Notes: generated by a model from the letters alone, not told the origin. 48,640 bases of DNA from RGIG3009 sp045630765 (GCA_045630765.1 JAZQTM010000032.1:1-48640), one strand, 5' to 3'. Numbered from the stretch's first letter, positions 1-8,331 are shown. A program made the numbers and translations.

Positions 1-1238
1 TGTACATCATCGACGAAGTGCACATGCTTTCGGCGGGTGCGTTTAACGCGCTCCTCAAAACGTTGGAGGAGCCGCCCGAGCACGTTATCTTTATCTTGGC
101 AACGACCGAGGTGCATAAACTTCCCGCAACGATTTTATCGCGTTGCCAGCGGTTTGATTTCGGTAGAATTCCTGCCGCGGACATCGCCGCGCGGTTGCAC
201 TACGTTGCCGAGCAAGAACAATTTACTTTGGCAGACGATGCAGCATTATTGATCGCGCGTCTGGCAGACGGCGGCTTGCGTGATGCATTGTCGCTGCTCG
301 ATCAGTGCTTGTCCCGTTCGCGGAATATCACGGCGGATACCGTGGTGGATGCGACAGGTATGGCAGGACGTGAGCATTTGTTCCGTCTGGCACGCGCCGT
401 GCGCGAGCACGACGGCACGACGGCGTTAACGGTACTTGGTGCCTTGTACGATGCTTCCAAGGATATGGAGCGTCTGTGCGTGGAAATGATTGAATTTTAC
501 CGCAACCTGATGATCGTCAAGAGCGTGCGTAAATCGGAAGATCTGATCGCGGTGTCACCCGCCGAATTGCAGGAATTGCATAACGAGGCTGAAACGCTGA
601 CGCTCGGTGCGGTATTGCATATTTTGGACGTGCTTCAGGGCACGTTAGATCGCTTAAAAGGCGGTGTTTCCCGCCGCGTAGAGATGGAAACCACGTTGCT
701 GCGTTTGTGCGAGCCGCGTTTGGATACCACACCGGAAAGCTTGCTTCGCCGTATTGAAGATCTTGAGGCGGGTGTCGTAGTTCAAAAACAAGTGACGACA
801 ACGGCAACTGCCGTTCCTCCTGTGCCGACAACGGTTGAAACGCCGAAAGAAGAAGCGCCGTCGCCGGAACCGACAACAGCGCCCGCAGCTCCTGCGGCAG
901 AAATGCAACCGTTTGATCGATGGGCAGAGGTGTTAGAGCGCTTGTCGACCCAATGTCCGCCGCTGTATGGTGTGCTGATCAATTCGGAAGCGATGACCGA
1001 CGGTGAGCGACTGGTGGTAGTTACCGATAACGATCTGTTCGTATCATTGGTAAAAACCGACGGAAATAAGTTTACACTGATGAATGCCGTGCAGGCGATT
1101 GCGGGCAAACCGATGCGTATCAGCCGCGGTCGTCCCGTTAAGCAGGAAACGGCGGAGAAAAAGCAAGAAGACGATCCCTTATCGGCATTTTTGAAGCAAA
1201 GTGCCGAGGCGGGTATTTCGATTGAAATGAAAGGATGA
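1..1238 (+). CDS. dnaX: DNA polymerase III subunit gamma/tau, 5' truncated
   Basis: Clamp-loader ATPase subunit of the replicative polymerase. The window opens inside the gene; the first full codon is at position 3 and reads YIIDEVHMLS, the Walker B (DExx) block. It is followed by the sensor-1 region (LATTEVHK) and the SRC motif (ILSRCQRF) typical of DnaX AAA+ domains. The P-loop and zinc-binding Cys cluster lie upstream of the window. After the clamp-loader domain there is a Thr/Pro/Ala-rich linker (about residues 262-305 counted from position 18) and a tau-type C-terminal domain. The apparent GTG at 18 is an internal codon, not a start. ybaB follows after 7 bases, the usual dnaX-ybaB-recR order of Firmicutes. 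No frameshift signal for a short gamma form was recognised. Confidence 0.96.
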   Translation, partial: YIIDEVHMLSAGAFNALLKTLEEPPEHVIFILATTEVHKLPATILSRCQRFDFGRIPAADIAARLHYVAEQEQFTLADDAALLIARLADGGLRDALSLLDQCLSRSRNITADTVVDATGMAGREHLFRLARAVREHDGTTALTVLGALYDASKDMERLCVEMIEFYRNLMIVKSVRKSEDLIAVSPAELQELHNEAETLTLGAVLHILDVLQGTLDRLKGGVSRRVEMETTLLRLCEPRLDTTPESLLRRIEDLEAGVVVQKQVTTTATAVPPVPTTVETPKEEAPSPEPTTAPAAPAAEMQPFDRWAEVLERLSTQCPPLYGVLINSEAMTDGERLVVVTDNDLFVSLVKTDGNKFTLMNAVQAIAGKPMRISRGRPVKQETAEKKQEDDPLSAFLKQSAEAGISIEMKG

Positions 1239-1245
1239 TCCTTAT

Positions 1246-1590
1246 ATGAAAGCACGGTTACCGCAGGGCTACGGCAATGCCGGAGGCGGCAATATGCAGG
1301 CTATGCTCAAGCAAGCACAGAAAATGCAGGAAGATATGGCAACCGCTCAAGCGGATCTCGAACAACGTGAATACAGCGCAACTGCCGGCGGCGGAATGGT
1401 AAAAGCCACCGTGGACGGTACACATTTGTTGCGTTCCATTGAATTGCAGCCGGAAGCGGTCGATCCCGAAGATACGGAAATGCTGGCAGATCTGATTGTT
1501 GCGGCTGTCAACGAAGCCGTGCGCAAAGCGCAAGCAGATTCTGAAGAAACGCTGGGCAAGATCACCGGCGGCATGAAAATGCCGTTTTAA
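1246..1590 (+). CDS. ybaB: YbaB/EbfC family nucleoid-associated protein
   Basis: Small DNA-binding protein of 114 aa, normal for the family. The pattern is typical: a Gly-rich N terminus, a long charged helix (about residues 18-45, MLKQAQKMQEDM), a beta region with the AGGGMVKATVDG signature, and a C-terminal helix ending in GGMKMPF. Homologues form dimers that bind DNA and are encoded between dnaX and recR, which is the context here. The start is ATG 1246, about 10 bases after an AAAGGATG ribosome-binding stretch that overlaps the end of dnaX. In this genome a VanZ-like gene separates it from recR. Confidence 0.95.
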   Translation: MKARLPQGYGNAGGGNMQAMLKQAQKMQEDMATAQADLEQREYSATAGGGMVKATVDGTHLLRSIELQPEAVDPEDTEMLADLIVAAVNEAVRKAQADSEETLGKITGGMKMPF

Positions 1591-1593
1591 CAG

Positions 1594-2091
1594 ATGATAC
1601 GGAAACTTCTTTGGTGGGTTTTAACCGTTGGTTGTGCGGCAATGATTTTAGGGCTTTCTTGCCAATCGGCACCGCAATCTGCTGAACTGAGCACATCGTT
1701 CACACAATCTGTGCTGGAATGGATTCCGGCATATCAGAATTTGACACCGGAACAACAGATGGCGGCAACGGCAACGGCAAACGTCCTTATGCGGGAGATT
1801 GCTCATATAGCCACTTTTACAGTTCTTGGGTTTTGTGCATCGATGCTGGTGCGCAGTTATGCGATCTGTCGGTGGATATCGGTCGTTTTCCCGTCTTGTG
1901 CGGTGTTTGCCGTGTTGGATGAAAGCGTGCAGCATTTTTTGAAAGCCGGGCGCGCTTTCCAGTTGGTGGACTTGCTTAAGGATTGGGCAGGTGTACTGCT
2001 TGGAATGACGATCGTGGCACTTATCGGGCGGATGATCCGCCGCAAACATAGGGAGGAGTCGGGCAATGGCGTATCGGGTACCGGCACTTGA
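1594..2091 (+). CDS. VanZ-like integral membrane protein
   Basis: A 165-aa membrane protein with an N-terminal hydrophobic segment (about residues 4-22), a helix carrying the conserved His (IAHIATFTVLGF, about 69-85) and two C-terminal helices around a DE-x2-Q...R...D...D pattern (about 105-132), all hallmarks of the VanZ family. VanZ-like proteins are linked to glycopeptide tolerance in some hosts, but most have no defined function. Here it sits inside the ybaB-recR operon, 3 bases after ybaB, and its last 26 bases overlap the start of recR. This suggests co-transcription and translational coupling. No role in resistance can be claimed from sequence alone. Confidence 0.85.
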   Translation: MIRKLLWWVLTVGCAAMILGLSCQSAPQSAELSTSFTQSVLEWIPAYQNLTPEQQMAATATANVLMREIAHIATFTVLGFCASMLVRSYAICRWISVVFPSCAVFAVLDESVQHFLKAGRAFQLVDLLKDWAGVLLGMTIVALIGRMIRRKHREESGNGVSGTGT

Positions 2092-2665
2092 CAATTTAAT
2101 TGAACAGTGGGAACGCTTGCCCGGTATCGGTCATAAAACGGCTGTGCGGCTTGCGTTTTCGTTGCTTTCTATGAGTGATGAACAAAGCAACCGTTTCGTG
2201 GAAGCCATCGTGAATGCCAAAAAGAATATTCACGAATGTGAGACCTGTTGTAATCTGACAGATGGTGAACAGTGTTCGGTGTGTTCCGCGTCCAACCGCG
2301 ACGAGAGTGTGATCTGTGTCGTGGAGGAACCACAGGACGTGCTTGCTTTTGAACGGATGCGTGAATTTCACGGCTTATATCACGTACTGCACGGTACCAT
2401 CTCGCCGATGAACGGTATCGGTCCGGAGCAATTGCGCATCAAACAGTTGCTCACACGCGTGGCAAACACCGACGTTACCGAAGTGATTATGGCGACCAAC
2501 CCCACTGTAGAAGGGGAAGCAACCGCTATGTACCTCTCGAAATTGTTAAAGCCGTTTGAGATCAAGGTAACACGGCTCGCTTACGGTATTCCCGTTGGCG
2601 GTGAGTTGGAATACGCGGATGAGGTCACGCTCAGCCGTTCATTTGAAGGGCGAAGCGAATTATAA
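2066..2665 (+). CDS. recR: Recombination mediator protein RecR
   Basis: Works with RecF/RecO to load RecA on gapped DNA. The 199-aa length is standard. A helix-hairpin-helix region lies at about residues 12-30 (LPGIGHKTAVRLA). A four-Cys zinc finger follows (C58, C61, C70, C73), then a Toprim domain (ICVVEEPQDVLAFE), and a C-terminal segment with ARG/YGIPVGGELEYAD-type residues typical of RecR. The start ATG 2066 has a strong GGGAGGAG at 2051-2058 inside the end of the vanZ-like gene, so the 26-base overlap is real. Confidence 0.97.
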   Translation: MAYRVPALDNLIEQWERLPGIGHKTAVRLAFSLLSMSDEQSNRFVEAIVNAKKNIHECETCCNLTDGEQCSVCSASNRDESVICVVEEPQDVLAFERMREFHGLYHVLHGTISPMNGIGPEQLRIKQLLTRVANTDVTEVIMATNPTVEGEATAMYLSKLLKPFEIKVTRLAYGIPVGGELEYADEVTLSRSFEGRSEL

Positions 2666-2683
2666 ACAATGGAGGATTGAGTT

Positions 2684-3157
2684 ATGGCAGGCGAGCGCAT
2701 CGCAACAAAGACCATCGCGGAAAATCGAAAAGCCTTCCATGACTATTTCGTTGAGGAATCCATGGAGGCAGGCATTGAACTGTGCGGCACCGAGGTCAAA
2801 TCCCTGCGTAAGGGTGCAGTGAATTTAAAGGATTCCTGGTGTTCCGTGGATAACGGAGAATTGTTCATTAAGGGGATGCACATCAGTCCCTATGAGCAGG
2901 GAAATATTTTTAACCGCGATCCGATGCGGGTGCGCAAATTATTGATGCATCGGCGAGAGATCATGCGGTTATACGGCTTATTAAAGCAGCAACAGGGACT
3001 CACCTTGATCCCGTTATCATTGTATTTTAAAGGCTCGCGTGTCAAGGTACAGTTGGGACTGTGCCGTGGTAAAAAACTGTATGACAAGCGCGAGGACGCG
3101 GCGCGCCGCGATATGAAGCGCGAGGCAGAGCGTGCTATGCGCCAAAAGGAGGTTTGA
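2684..3157 (+). CDS. smpB: SsrA-binding protein SmpB
   Basis: Partner of tmRNA in trans-translation. The 157-aa protein has the SmpB beta-barrel (TIAENRKAFHDYFVEES, GTEVKSLRKGAVNLKDS), the central WCSV...GELFIKGMHI segment and a basic C-terminal tail (DARRDMKREAERAMRQKEV) that reaches into the decoding centre. The start ATG follows GGAGG at 2671-2675 with 8-base spacing. No ssrA (tmRNA) gene was seen next to it. The next gene starts 3 bases downstream, so smpB is co-transcribed with the glycosyltransferase. Confidence 0.97.
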   Translation: MAGERIATKTIAENRKAFHDYFVEESMEAGIELCGTEVKSLRKGAVNLKDSWCSVDNGELFIKGMHISPYEQGNIFNRDPMRVRKLLMHRREIMRLYGLLKQQQGLTLIPLSLYFKGSRVKVQLGLCRGKKLYDKREDAARRDMKREAERAMRQKEV

Positions 3158-3160
3158 CGG

Positions 3161-4084
3161 ATGAGTTTGTTATCCGTGGTCATTCCCGCCTATAACGAGG
3201 AACAAAATATTTCGCTTGCCGTTGCCGGTATCTCTGAAGTGCTGGAAACGGCAAACATTCCGTACGAACTGATTTTTGTGGATGACGGTTCCAAGGATCA
3301 AACCTACGCACATATCTGTGAAGAATCCCGCTGTCATCCGTCGGTGCGCGGCGTGTCGTTCAGCCGCAATTTCGGGAAAGAAGCGGCTATTTTTGCCGGT
3401 CTTGCCGAAGCAAAAGGCGACGCGTGTGTTGTTACGGACTGCGATCTTCAGTTCCCGCCGTCGGTCATTCCGCGTATGTGGGAGTTGTGGCAGCAAGGCT
3501 ATGAAGTCGTAGAGGGCAAAAAGAGCGCCCGTGGAAATGAAAAAGCAGCACACGGTGTATGCGCGCGGTTGTTCTATCGTTTGATCGGGAAAGCCGTTGG
3601 AATGGACATGCAGTCCTCGTCGGACTTCAAGTTGCTGGATCGTCGCGTAGTGGACGTTATGAACACCCTGCAGGAAAAAGACACCTTTTTCCGCGCTTTA
3701 TCGTTTTGGGCGGGTTTCCGTACCGCAACGGTTGAGTTTGAGGTCGCCGAACGCGCTAACGGTCAATCGAAATGGTCGGTCAGCGGTTTGTTCAAGTATG
3801 CCGTCAACAACTTGACGTCGTTCACTACGGCACCGCTTCGCGTGGTAACGGTACTCGGCACGCTTTCGATCATCGCCTCGTTTGTTATGGCAGTGCAAAC
3901 CTTGATTCGCTTCTTTTTGGGTTCTGCCGTGGAGGGCTTTACCACTGTTATTTTGTTGTTACTGCTCATTGGCGGTGCCATTATGATTAGTTTAGGCATC
4001 ATTGGGCATTATATTGCTCGTATCTACGATGAAGTCAAAAACCGTCCGCGCTACATTATCGCGCGCCGCACAGAGGAGGAATGA
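3161..4084 (+). CDS. Family 2 glycosyltransferase, polyprenyl-phosphate type (GtrB/DPM1-like)
   Basis: A 307-aa enzyme predicted to move a sugar from a nucleotide donor to a membrane lipid phosphate on the cytoplasmic face. The N-terminal GT-A domain has the opening VVIPAYNEEQNI, the DDGSKDQT nucleotide-binding block and a DCDLQFPP metal-binding region. The acceptor-side QSKWSVSGLFKYAVN motif precedes two C-terminal membrane helices (about residues 230-255 and 262-288). This layout is that of bactoprenol glucosyltransferases. The start ATG 3161 follows AAGGAGG at 3147-3153. The sugar and the final polymer are unknown; no flippase partner lies beside it. Confidence 0.9.
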   Translation: MSLLSVVIPAYNEEQNISLAVAGISEVLETANIPYELIFVDDGSKDQTYAHICEESRCHPSVRGVSFSRNFGKEAAIFAGLAEAKGDACVVTDCDLQFPPSVIPRMWELWQQGYEVVEGKKSARGNEKAAHGVCARLFYRLIGKAVGMDMQSSSDFKLLDRRVVDVMNTLQEKDTFFRALSFWAGFRTATVEFEVAERANGQSKWSVSGLFKYAVNNLTSFTTAPLRVVTVLGTLSIIASFVMAVQTLIRFFLGSAVEGFTTVILLLLLIGGAIMISLGIIGHYIARIYDEVKNRPRYIIARRTEEE

Positions 4085-4087
4085 GTC

Positions 4088-4855
4088 GTGCTGTTGACAT
4101 TGGATTTGGGTAATACCAATCTAACCATCGGTGCTTTCCGTGACGATACGTTGGTATGCGAATGTCGCATTGCTACTGACCGCACACGCACCGGTGACCA
4201 ATACGCAGTGGAACTGCTTTCCTTGTTACGGTTGTACGGCATTTCCGAAACCGAGATTGATGGCGCGATTTTAAGTTCGGTTGTTCCCGGTTTGGACAAG
4301 GTGCTCGCTGACGCGGTAAAACGCGTGACCGGCATTACGCCGTTGCTCGTTGGTCCCGGTGTTAAGACCGGTATGAATATTCGCATTGATAATCCTGCTC
4401 AACTGGGTGCGGATTTATTGGTCGGTGCGGTGGCGGCAGTTGCCAAATACGGCGCGCCGTGTATTGTTTGGGATCTTGGCACCGCTACCACCGTATCGGT
4501 TGTGGATGCTGACGGCGCTTTTCGAGGCGGCGCGATCATGCCGGGCGTCGGCACCTCGCTGGACTCTTTGGTAAACCGTGCCTCGTTATTGCCGCGCATC
4601 CGCGTGGAAGCACCGCCGCAGGTAATCGGCACCAATACCACCGATTCGATGAAATCGGGTGTGGTGTTCGGTACCGCTGCTACGCTTGACGGTATGTCGG
4701 ATCGTATTGAACAGCAACTCGGTACGACTGCTACCGTGGTGGTGACCGGTGGTCTGGGGGAGGAGATTGCTTCCCATTGTCGGCGTGAAACCGTGTACGA
4801 CGGCAGACTGTTACTGGATGGTCTGCGCCTGATCTACGTCAAAAACTGTCCCTGA
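4088..4855 (+). CDS. coaX: Type III pantothenate kinase
   Basis: Catalyses the first step of CoA synthesis, pantothenate to 4'-phosphopantothenate. The 255-aa protein has the ASKHA-fold phosphate-binding loop DLGNTNLTIGAF at the N terminus, the second motif DLGTATTVSVVDADG (about residues 132-146) and the following GGAIMPGV segment. All are diagnostic of CoaX rather than CoaA. The GTG start at 4088 sits behind GAGGAGG. An ECF S-component follows after 63 bases, and coaE is encoded further along at 10790, so two CoA-pathway steps are in the window. Confidence 0.95.
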   Translation: MLLTLDLGNTNLTIGAFRDDTLVCECRIATDRTRTGDQYAVELLSLLRLYGISETEIDGAILSSVVPGLDKVLADAVKRVTGITPLLVGPGVKTGMNIRIDNPAQLGADLLVGAVAAVAKYGAPCIVWDLGTATTVSVVDADGAFRGGAIMPGVGTSLDSLVNRASLLPRIRVEAPPQVIGTNTTDSMKSGVVFGTAATLDGMSDRIEQQLGTTATVVVTGGLGEEIASHCRRETVYDGRLLLDGLRLIYVKNCP

Positions 4856-4918
4856 CGGTTCTTTGAAATATTATGCGCTGCATCCCGTTTGGTGAGCAGC
4901 AGCAAGGAGAAATGACAA

Positions 4919-5509
4919 ATGATAGAAAAGAAGACAGTTCGTTTGGCACAACTGGCGATTCTGTCAGCACTCATTGTGGTGTTGCAACTGATGAGCTACG
5001 GTGTTAAGATCGGACCTTTCGGTCTGTCGCTTGTGCTGATCCCGATCGTTATCGGTGGTGCACTGTTCGGCATTCGTTCCGGTGCGATACTGGGCGGTGT
5101 GTTCGGCGTAGTCGTTGTGTTGTGTTGTGTGTTTGGGTTGGATGTTGGCGGCAATATGCTGTGGAGTATCAACCCGCTTTTGACCGCCTTGATCTGTATC
5201 GGAAAAGGCGTTGCCGCCGGTGTTGCCGGTGCGGCTGTTTCTAAAGTTTTCCAAAAGATAAACAAACCGACGGTTGGCGTTTTCTTGAGCGCGATCACGG
5301 TCCCGCTTGTGAACACCGGTTTGTTTTTAACCATGTTGTCGCTGTGCTTTTACGACACGTTGGTGCAGTGGGCAGCCGGACAAAACGTGGTTTATTATGT
5401 CCTTACCGGCATCATTTTGGTCAATTTTGTACCGGAATTGTTACTGAACGTCATACTGGCCCCGGTAGCACAGCGCGTGATTGCTGCGGTGCGTCGCAGT
5501 AAACTGTAA
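4919..5509 (+). CDS. ECF transporter S component, probably for a vitamin such as pantothenate
   Basis: A 196-aa, very hydrophobic protein with about six membrane helices and the ECF S-component layout. It has an N-terminal RLAQLAILSALIVVLQL helix of the kind that docks on the T component, a SLVLIPIVIGGALFGIRSGA segment and a C-terminal basic tail. S components bind one small vitamin-like substrate and share an EcfT/EcfA module, usually encoded elsewhere, as here. Being downstream of coaX, pantothenate (PanT-like) is the best guess, but substrate assignment rests on context only. The 63-base gap upstream shows no recognisable riboswitch. AAGGAG precedes ATG 4919, and a terminator follows at 5536. 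Confidence 0.82.
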   Translation: MIEKKTVRLAQLAILSALIVVLQLMSYGVKIGPFGLSLVLIPIVIGGALFGIRSGAILGGVFGVVVVLCCVFGLDVGGNMLWSINPLLTALICIGKGVAAGVAGAAVSKVFQKINKPTVGVFLSAITVPLVNTGLFLTMLSLCFYDTLVQWAAGQNVVYYVLTGIILVNFVPELLLNVILAPVAQRVIAAVRRSKL

Positions 5510-5535
5510 CCATCATTCACATTCTGTAAGAAAAT

Positions 5536-5568
5536 AACCGTGTGGCATCGCCACACGGTTTATTTTTT
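5536..5568 (+). terminator. Intrinsic terminator after the coaX/ECF operon
   Basis: An 11-bp perfect stem (AACCGTGTGGC, 5536-5546, with its complement 5550-5560), a 3-base loop and a TTATTTTTT run. It closes the dnaX-to-ECF plus-strand run. Confidence 0.9.
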
Positions 5569-5604
5569 GTCCAATTGCCCATACTGTTCGGTGGAGGCGA
5601 TGGG

Positions 5605-6903
5605 ATGGGAACTTTTTGGACAGACTCGATAAAACTACCCTCATTTCCCGCGATGGAACATGATATTCGCGCCGACGTGTTGGTGATCGGCGGCGGACTT
5701 GCAGGGCTTTTGTGTGCGCACCACCTTCGTCGGGCAGGTTTGGATGTCGTCGTGGTCGAAGCGGATACGATCGGTAGCGGTGTGACGGGCAGAACCACTG
5801 CCAAGATCACTACCCAGCACGGGGCCATTTATCAGACGATTGCCAAACGGTACGGGATGCAGACGGCGCGTCAGTATTATGAAGCAAACCGAGAAGCGCT
5901 TGAGGCGTATCGTGAACTTGACGGCGATTTTGATCTTGAAACCCGCGACGGATTTCTCTTTTCGCGCCTTCACCGTGAAGTGTTGGAAAGCGAATATAAC
6001 ACGTTGCGTGCTATCGGTGCCGAAACGGAATGGGCAGAGGATGTGGAGTTGCCGTTCCCGATAGCCGGTGCTTTGCGTATTCCGCGTCAAGCGCAAGCGC
6101 ACCCGCTGAAATTGCTCGCGCTTTTAACGGCGGACTTAACCATCTATGAGCATACCCGCGTGCGCGAAATCCGAGGCAACGTCGTCACGACTGATAACGG
6201 CACCACTATCACCGCAGAATCGATTATCGTCGCCACGCATTTCCCGTTTCTCAATCGTCACGGTGCCTATTTTTTGAAACTGTATCAACACCGTTCGTAC
6301 GTAGCGGTAGTGGATAACGCACCGCCGCTTGAGGGAATGTATTGGGAGGCGAGTGACAGCGGGCTGACCTTTCGTCAGTGCGGTGATCGGTTGCTTATTG
6401 TTGGTGGGGGACACCGTACGGGCAAATCGGGCTTGGCTTGGAAAGCGGCGGAGCAACTCGTGCATCATTACTATCCAAATGCGGAAATTTCGGTGCGCTT
6501 CGCCACGCAAGACTGTATGTCTCTTGACGGGATTCCGTATATCGGTCGCTATGCCAAGAATACTTCGCAGTTGTACGTGGCGACAGGCTTTAACGGATGG
6601 GGAATGACCTCGGCGATGACCGCCTCCTTGTTGTTGACGGGCGAATTGATCGGAAAGCCTAAACCGTGGGCTTCCGTGTTTTCTCCTGATCGAACGATAT
6701 GGCACCGACAACTTGCGCTTAACGCGGGAGAAACGCTCAAAACGTTGGTGACACCAACCGCGCCACGTTGCCCACATCTCGGATGCGCGCTTAAATGGAA
6801 CCGTGCCGAGCGTAGTTGGGATTGTCCCTGCCACGGCTCGCGGTTTTCGGAAAGCGGCAAATTGCGAAACGGTCCCGCGACCGGAGATATAAAAAAGGGA
6901 TGA
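5605..6903 (+). CDS. FAD-dependent oxidoreductase with C-terminal Rieske [2Fe-2S] domain
   Basis: A 432-aa protein joining a DadA-type amine/amino-acid oxidase fold to a short Rieske domain. The FAD-binding GxGxxG is VIGGGLAGLLCAHHL (about residues 30-44), followed by the acidic end of strand 2 (VVVEA) and the TTAKITTQHG segment of the YhfW-type subgroup. Near the C terminus are both Rieske ligand motifs, C-P-H and about 20 residues later C-P-C-H-G-S, so the cluster ligands appear intact. The substrate is unknown. ATG 5605 was chosen because GGAGG lies at 5593-5597. An upstream in-frame GTG at 5542 lies inside the terminator hairpin and would give a protein starting in non-coding DNA. The last codons run into the next terminator. 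Confidence 0.85.
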   Translation: MGTFWTDSIKLPSFPAMEHDIRADVLVIGGGLAGLLCAHHLRRAGLDVVVVEADTIGSGVTGRTTAKITTQHGAIYQTIAKRYGMQTARQYYEANREALEAYRELDGDFDLETRDGFLFSRLHREVLESEYNTLRAIGAETEWAEDVELPFPIAGALRIPRQAQAHPLKLLALLTADLTIYEHTRVREIRGNVVTTDNGTTITAESIIVATHFPFLNRHGAYFLKLYQHRSYVAVVDNAPPLEGMYWEASDSGLTFRQCGDRLLIVGGGHRTGKSGLAWKAAEQLVHHYYPNAEISVRFATQDCMSLDGIPYIGRYAKNTSQLYVATGFNGWGMTSAMTASLLLTGELIGKPKPWASVFSPDRTIWHRQLALNAGETLKTLVTPTAPRCPHLGCALKWNRAERSWDCPCHGSRFSESGKLRNGPATGDIKKG

Positions 6904-6923
6904 GCGTTTGCTCATCCCTTTTT
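6892..6923. terminator. Bidirectional terminator between convergent oxidoreductase genes
   Basis: A 14-bp perfect stem (AAAAAGGGATGAGC at 6892-6905 with its complement at 6910-6923) and a GTTT loop. The A-run and T-run let it work in both directions. It overlaps the stop codon of the Rieske oxidoreductase. Confidence 0.92.
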
Positions 6924-6933
6924 ACTGTTTTGA

Positions 6934-8331
6934 TTATTCTTTTTCTGCAATTTTGCGACCCATCAGCACACCCATAACGGATGCCATCATTAAGCCGCGT
7001 GTCCAACCGCTGGAATCACCCAGACAGTGCAGACCTTCGACGTTGGTGTTCAGGTCGGTATCCATCCGTACGCGGTTGCTGTAGAATTTCAGTTCCGGCG
7101 AATACAGCAGTGTTTCGTACGAAGCAAAACCCGGTACTACCTGATCCACGGCTTGGATAAAGTTGATGATGTTGATCATTGCGCGGTACGGCATCGCGGC
7201 AGTGATATCACCCGCGACCGCATCCGGCAAGGTGGGACGCAGATTCGATTGCGCCAGTTCTTTTTGCCAGGTGCGCTTGCCGTCCAGAATATCGCCGAAG
7301 CGCTGTACCAAGATGTGACCGGCGCCCAGCATATTGGTCAATTCACCGACTTTTTGCGCGTATGCGATCGGCTGATTAAACGGTTGGTTAAAGTTATGGG
7401 AACACAAAATTGCCAAGTTGGTATTGTTGGATTTGAGTTCCTTGTACGAGTGACCGTTAACAACGGCCAAATCGTCGTCGTAGTTTTCCTGACTCACAAA
7501 ACCGCCGGGGTTCTGACAGAACGTGCGCACCTTGTTTTTGAACGGGCGCGGATAGCCGATGAGTTTGGACTCATACAGCGTTTCGTTGACGGTTTCCATC
7601 ACCTCGTTGCGTACTTCTACGCGTACACCGATATCAACGGTTCCGGGCTGATGGGCAATATTATGCTCTGCACAGATCTTCTCCAACCAATCTGCACCGC
7701 GACGACCGGTGGCAATAACGGTGTGCGAGGCTTCAATCGTGAGATCTGCTTTGCCGTCGCTGATACACACACCGCGGCACACGCTGCCGTCAAGCAGCAG
7801 GTCGGTACATTCGTAGCCGAACAAAATCTCAACACCGTTGTTTTGCAGATATTGTTCAATGGCGAGGTAGATTCCCTGTGCTTTTTCAGTACCCATATGG
7901 CGGATGGGGCAGTCTACCAGTTTCAAACCCGCACGAATTGCACGTTTGCGGATTTCCTTTACCTTTTCTGTGTTGCCAAGTCCCTCTACATGGGTGTCGG
8001 CACCGAATTCCAGATAAATTTTATCGGCATAATCAATGAGATCTTGCGCCACATCCTCGCCAATCAGCGACGGCAGATCACCGCCGACCTCGTAACTCAG
8101 CGATAATTTACCGTCCGAAAACGCACCTGCGCCGGAAAAACCGGTGGTGATATGGCAATAGGGTTTGCAGTTAACACAATGCCCGACTTTTGCTTTGGGG
8201 CATCGACGATTTTCGACAGCTTGTCCTTTTTCGACGATCATAATGCTTTGCTTACTGCCTCGACGAAGCATTTCGAGTGCAGTAAAAATACCGGCAGGGC
8301 CGGCACCGATAATCACAACGTCTTTTTTCAT
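6934..8331 (-). CDS. NAD(P)/FAD-dependent oxidoreductase, COG2509 type
   Basis: A 465-aa flavoprotein. It opens with the dinucleotide-binding motif VVIIGAGPAGIFTALEM, then a Cys cluster (C44, C52, C55, C59) just before GFSGAGAFSDGKLSLS, the signature of the COG2509 (uncharacterised FAD dehydrogenase) group. A second conserved stretch, VIATGRRGADWL, and the C-terminal GDSSGWTRGLMMA complete the FAD fold. The reaction is not known. The Cys cluster could hold a metal or Fe-S centre but this is inference. ATG 8331 follows AAGGAGG, and a sigma-A promoter lies at 8369-8398 on the same strand. Confidence 0.85.
   Translation of the reverse strand: MKKDVVIIGAGPAGIFTALEMLRRGSKQSIMIVEKGQAVENRRCPKAKVGHCVNCKPYCHITTGFSGAGAFSDGKLSLSYEVGGDLPSLIGEDVAQDLIDYADKIYLEFGADTHVEGLGNTEKVKEIRKRAIRAGLKLVDCPIRHMGTEKAQGIYLAIEQYLQNNGVEILFGYECTDLLLDGSVCRGVCISDGKADLTIEASHTVIATGRRGADWLEKICAEHNIAHQPGTVDIGVRVEVRNEVMETVNETLYESKLIGYPRPFKNKVRTFCQNPGGFVSQENYDDDLAVVNGHSYKELKSNNTNLAILCSHNFNQPFNQPIAYAQKVGELTNMLGAGHILVQRFGDILDGKRTWQKELAQSNLRPTLPDAVAGDITAAMPYRAMINIINFIQAVDQVVPGFASYETLLYSPELKFYSNRVRMDTDLNTNVEGLHCLGDSSGWTRGLMMASVMGVLMGRKIAEKE

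Noticed and set aside
2666..3160. tmRNA (ssrA) gene near smpB
   Set aside because: smpB is followed directly by a glycosyltransferase gene; no tmRNA-like ends were found.
4856..4918. Riboswitch before the ECF S-component
   Set aside because: The 63-base gap is too short and no known aptamer pattern is seen.
5542..5604. Upstream GTG start for the Rieske oxidoreductase
   Set aside because: It lies inside the terminator hairpin; ATG 5605 has a proper GGAGG.
7027..8106. Long open frame opposite the COG2509 oxidoreductase
   Set aside because: No recognisable domain or ribosome site; the opposite strand codes for a clear family protein. A codon-bias shadow.
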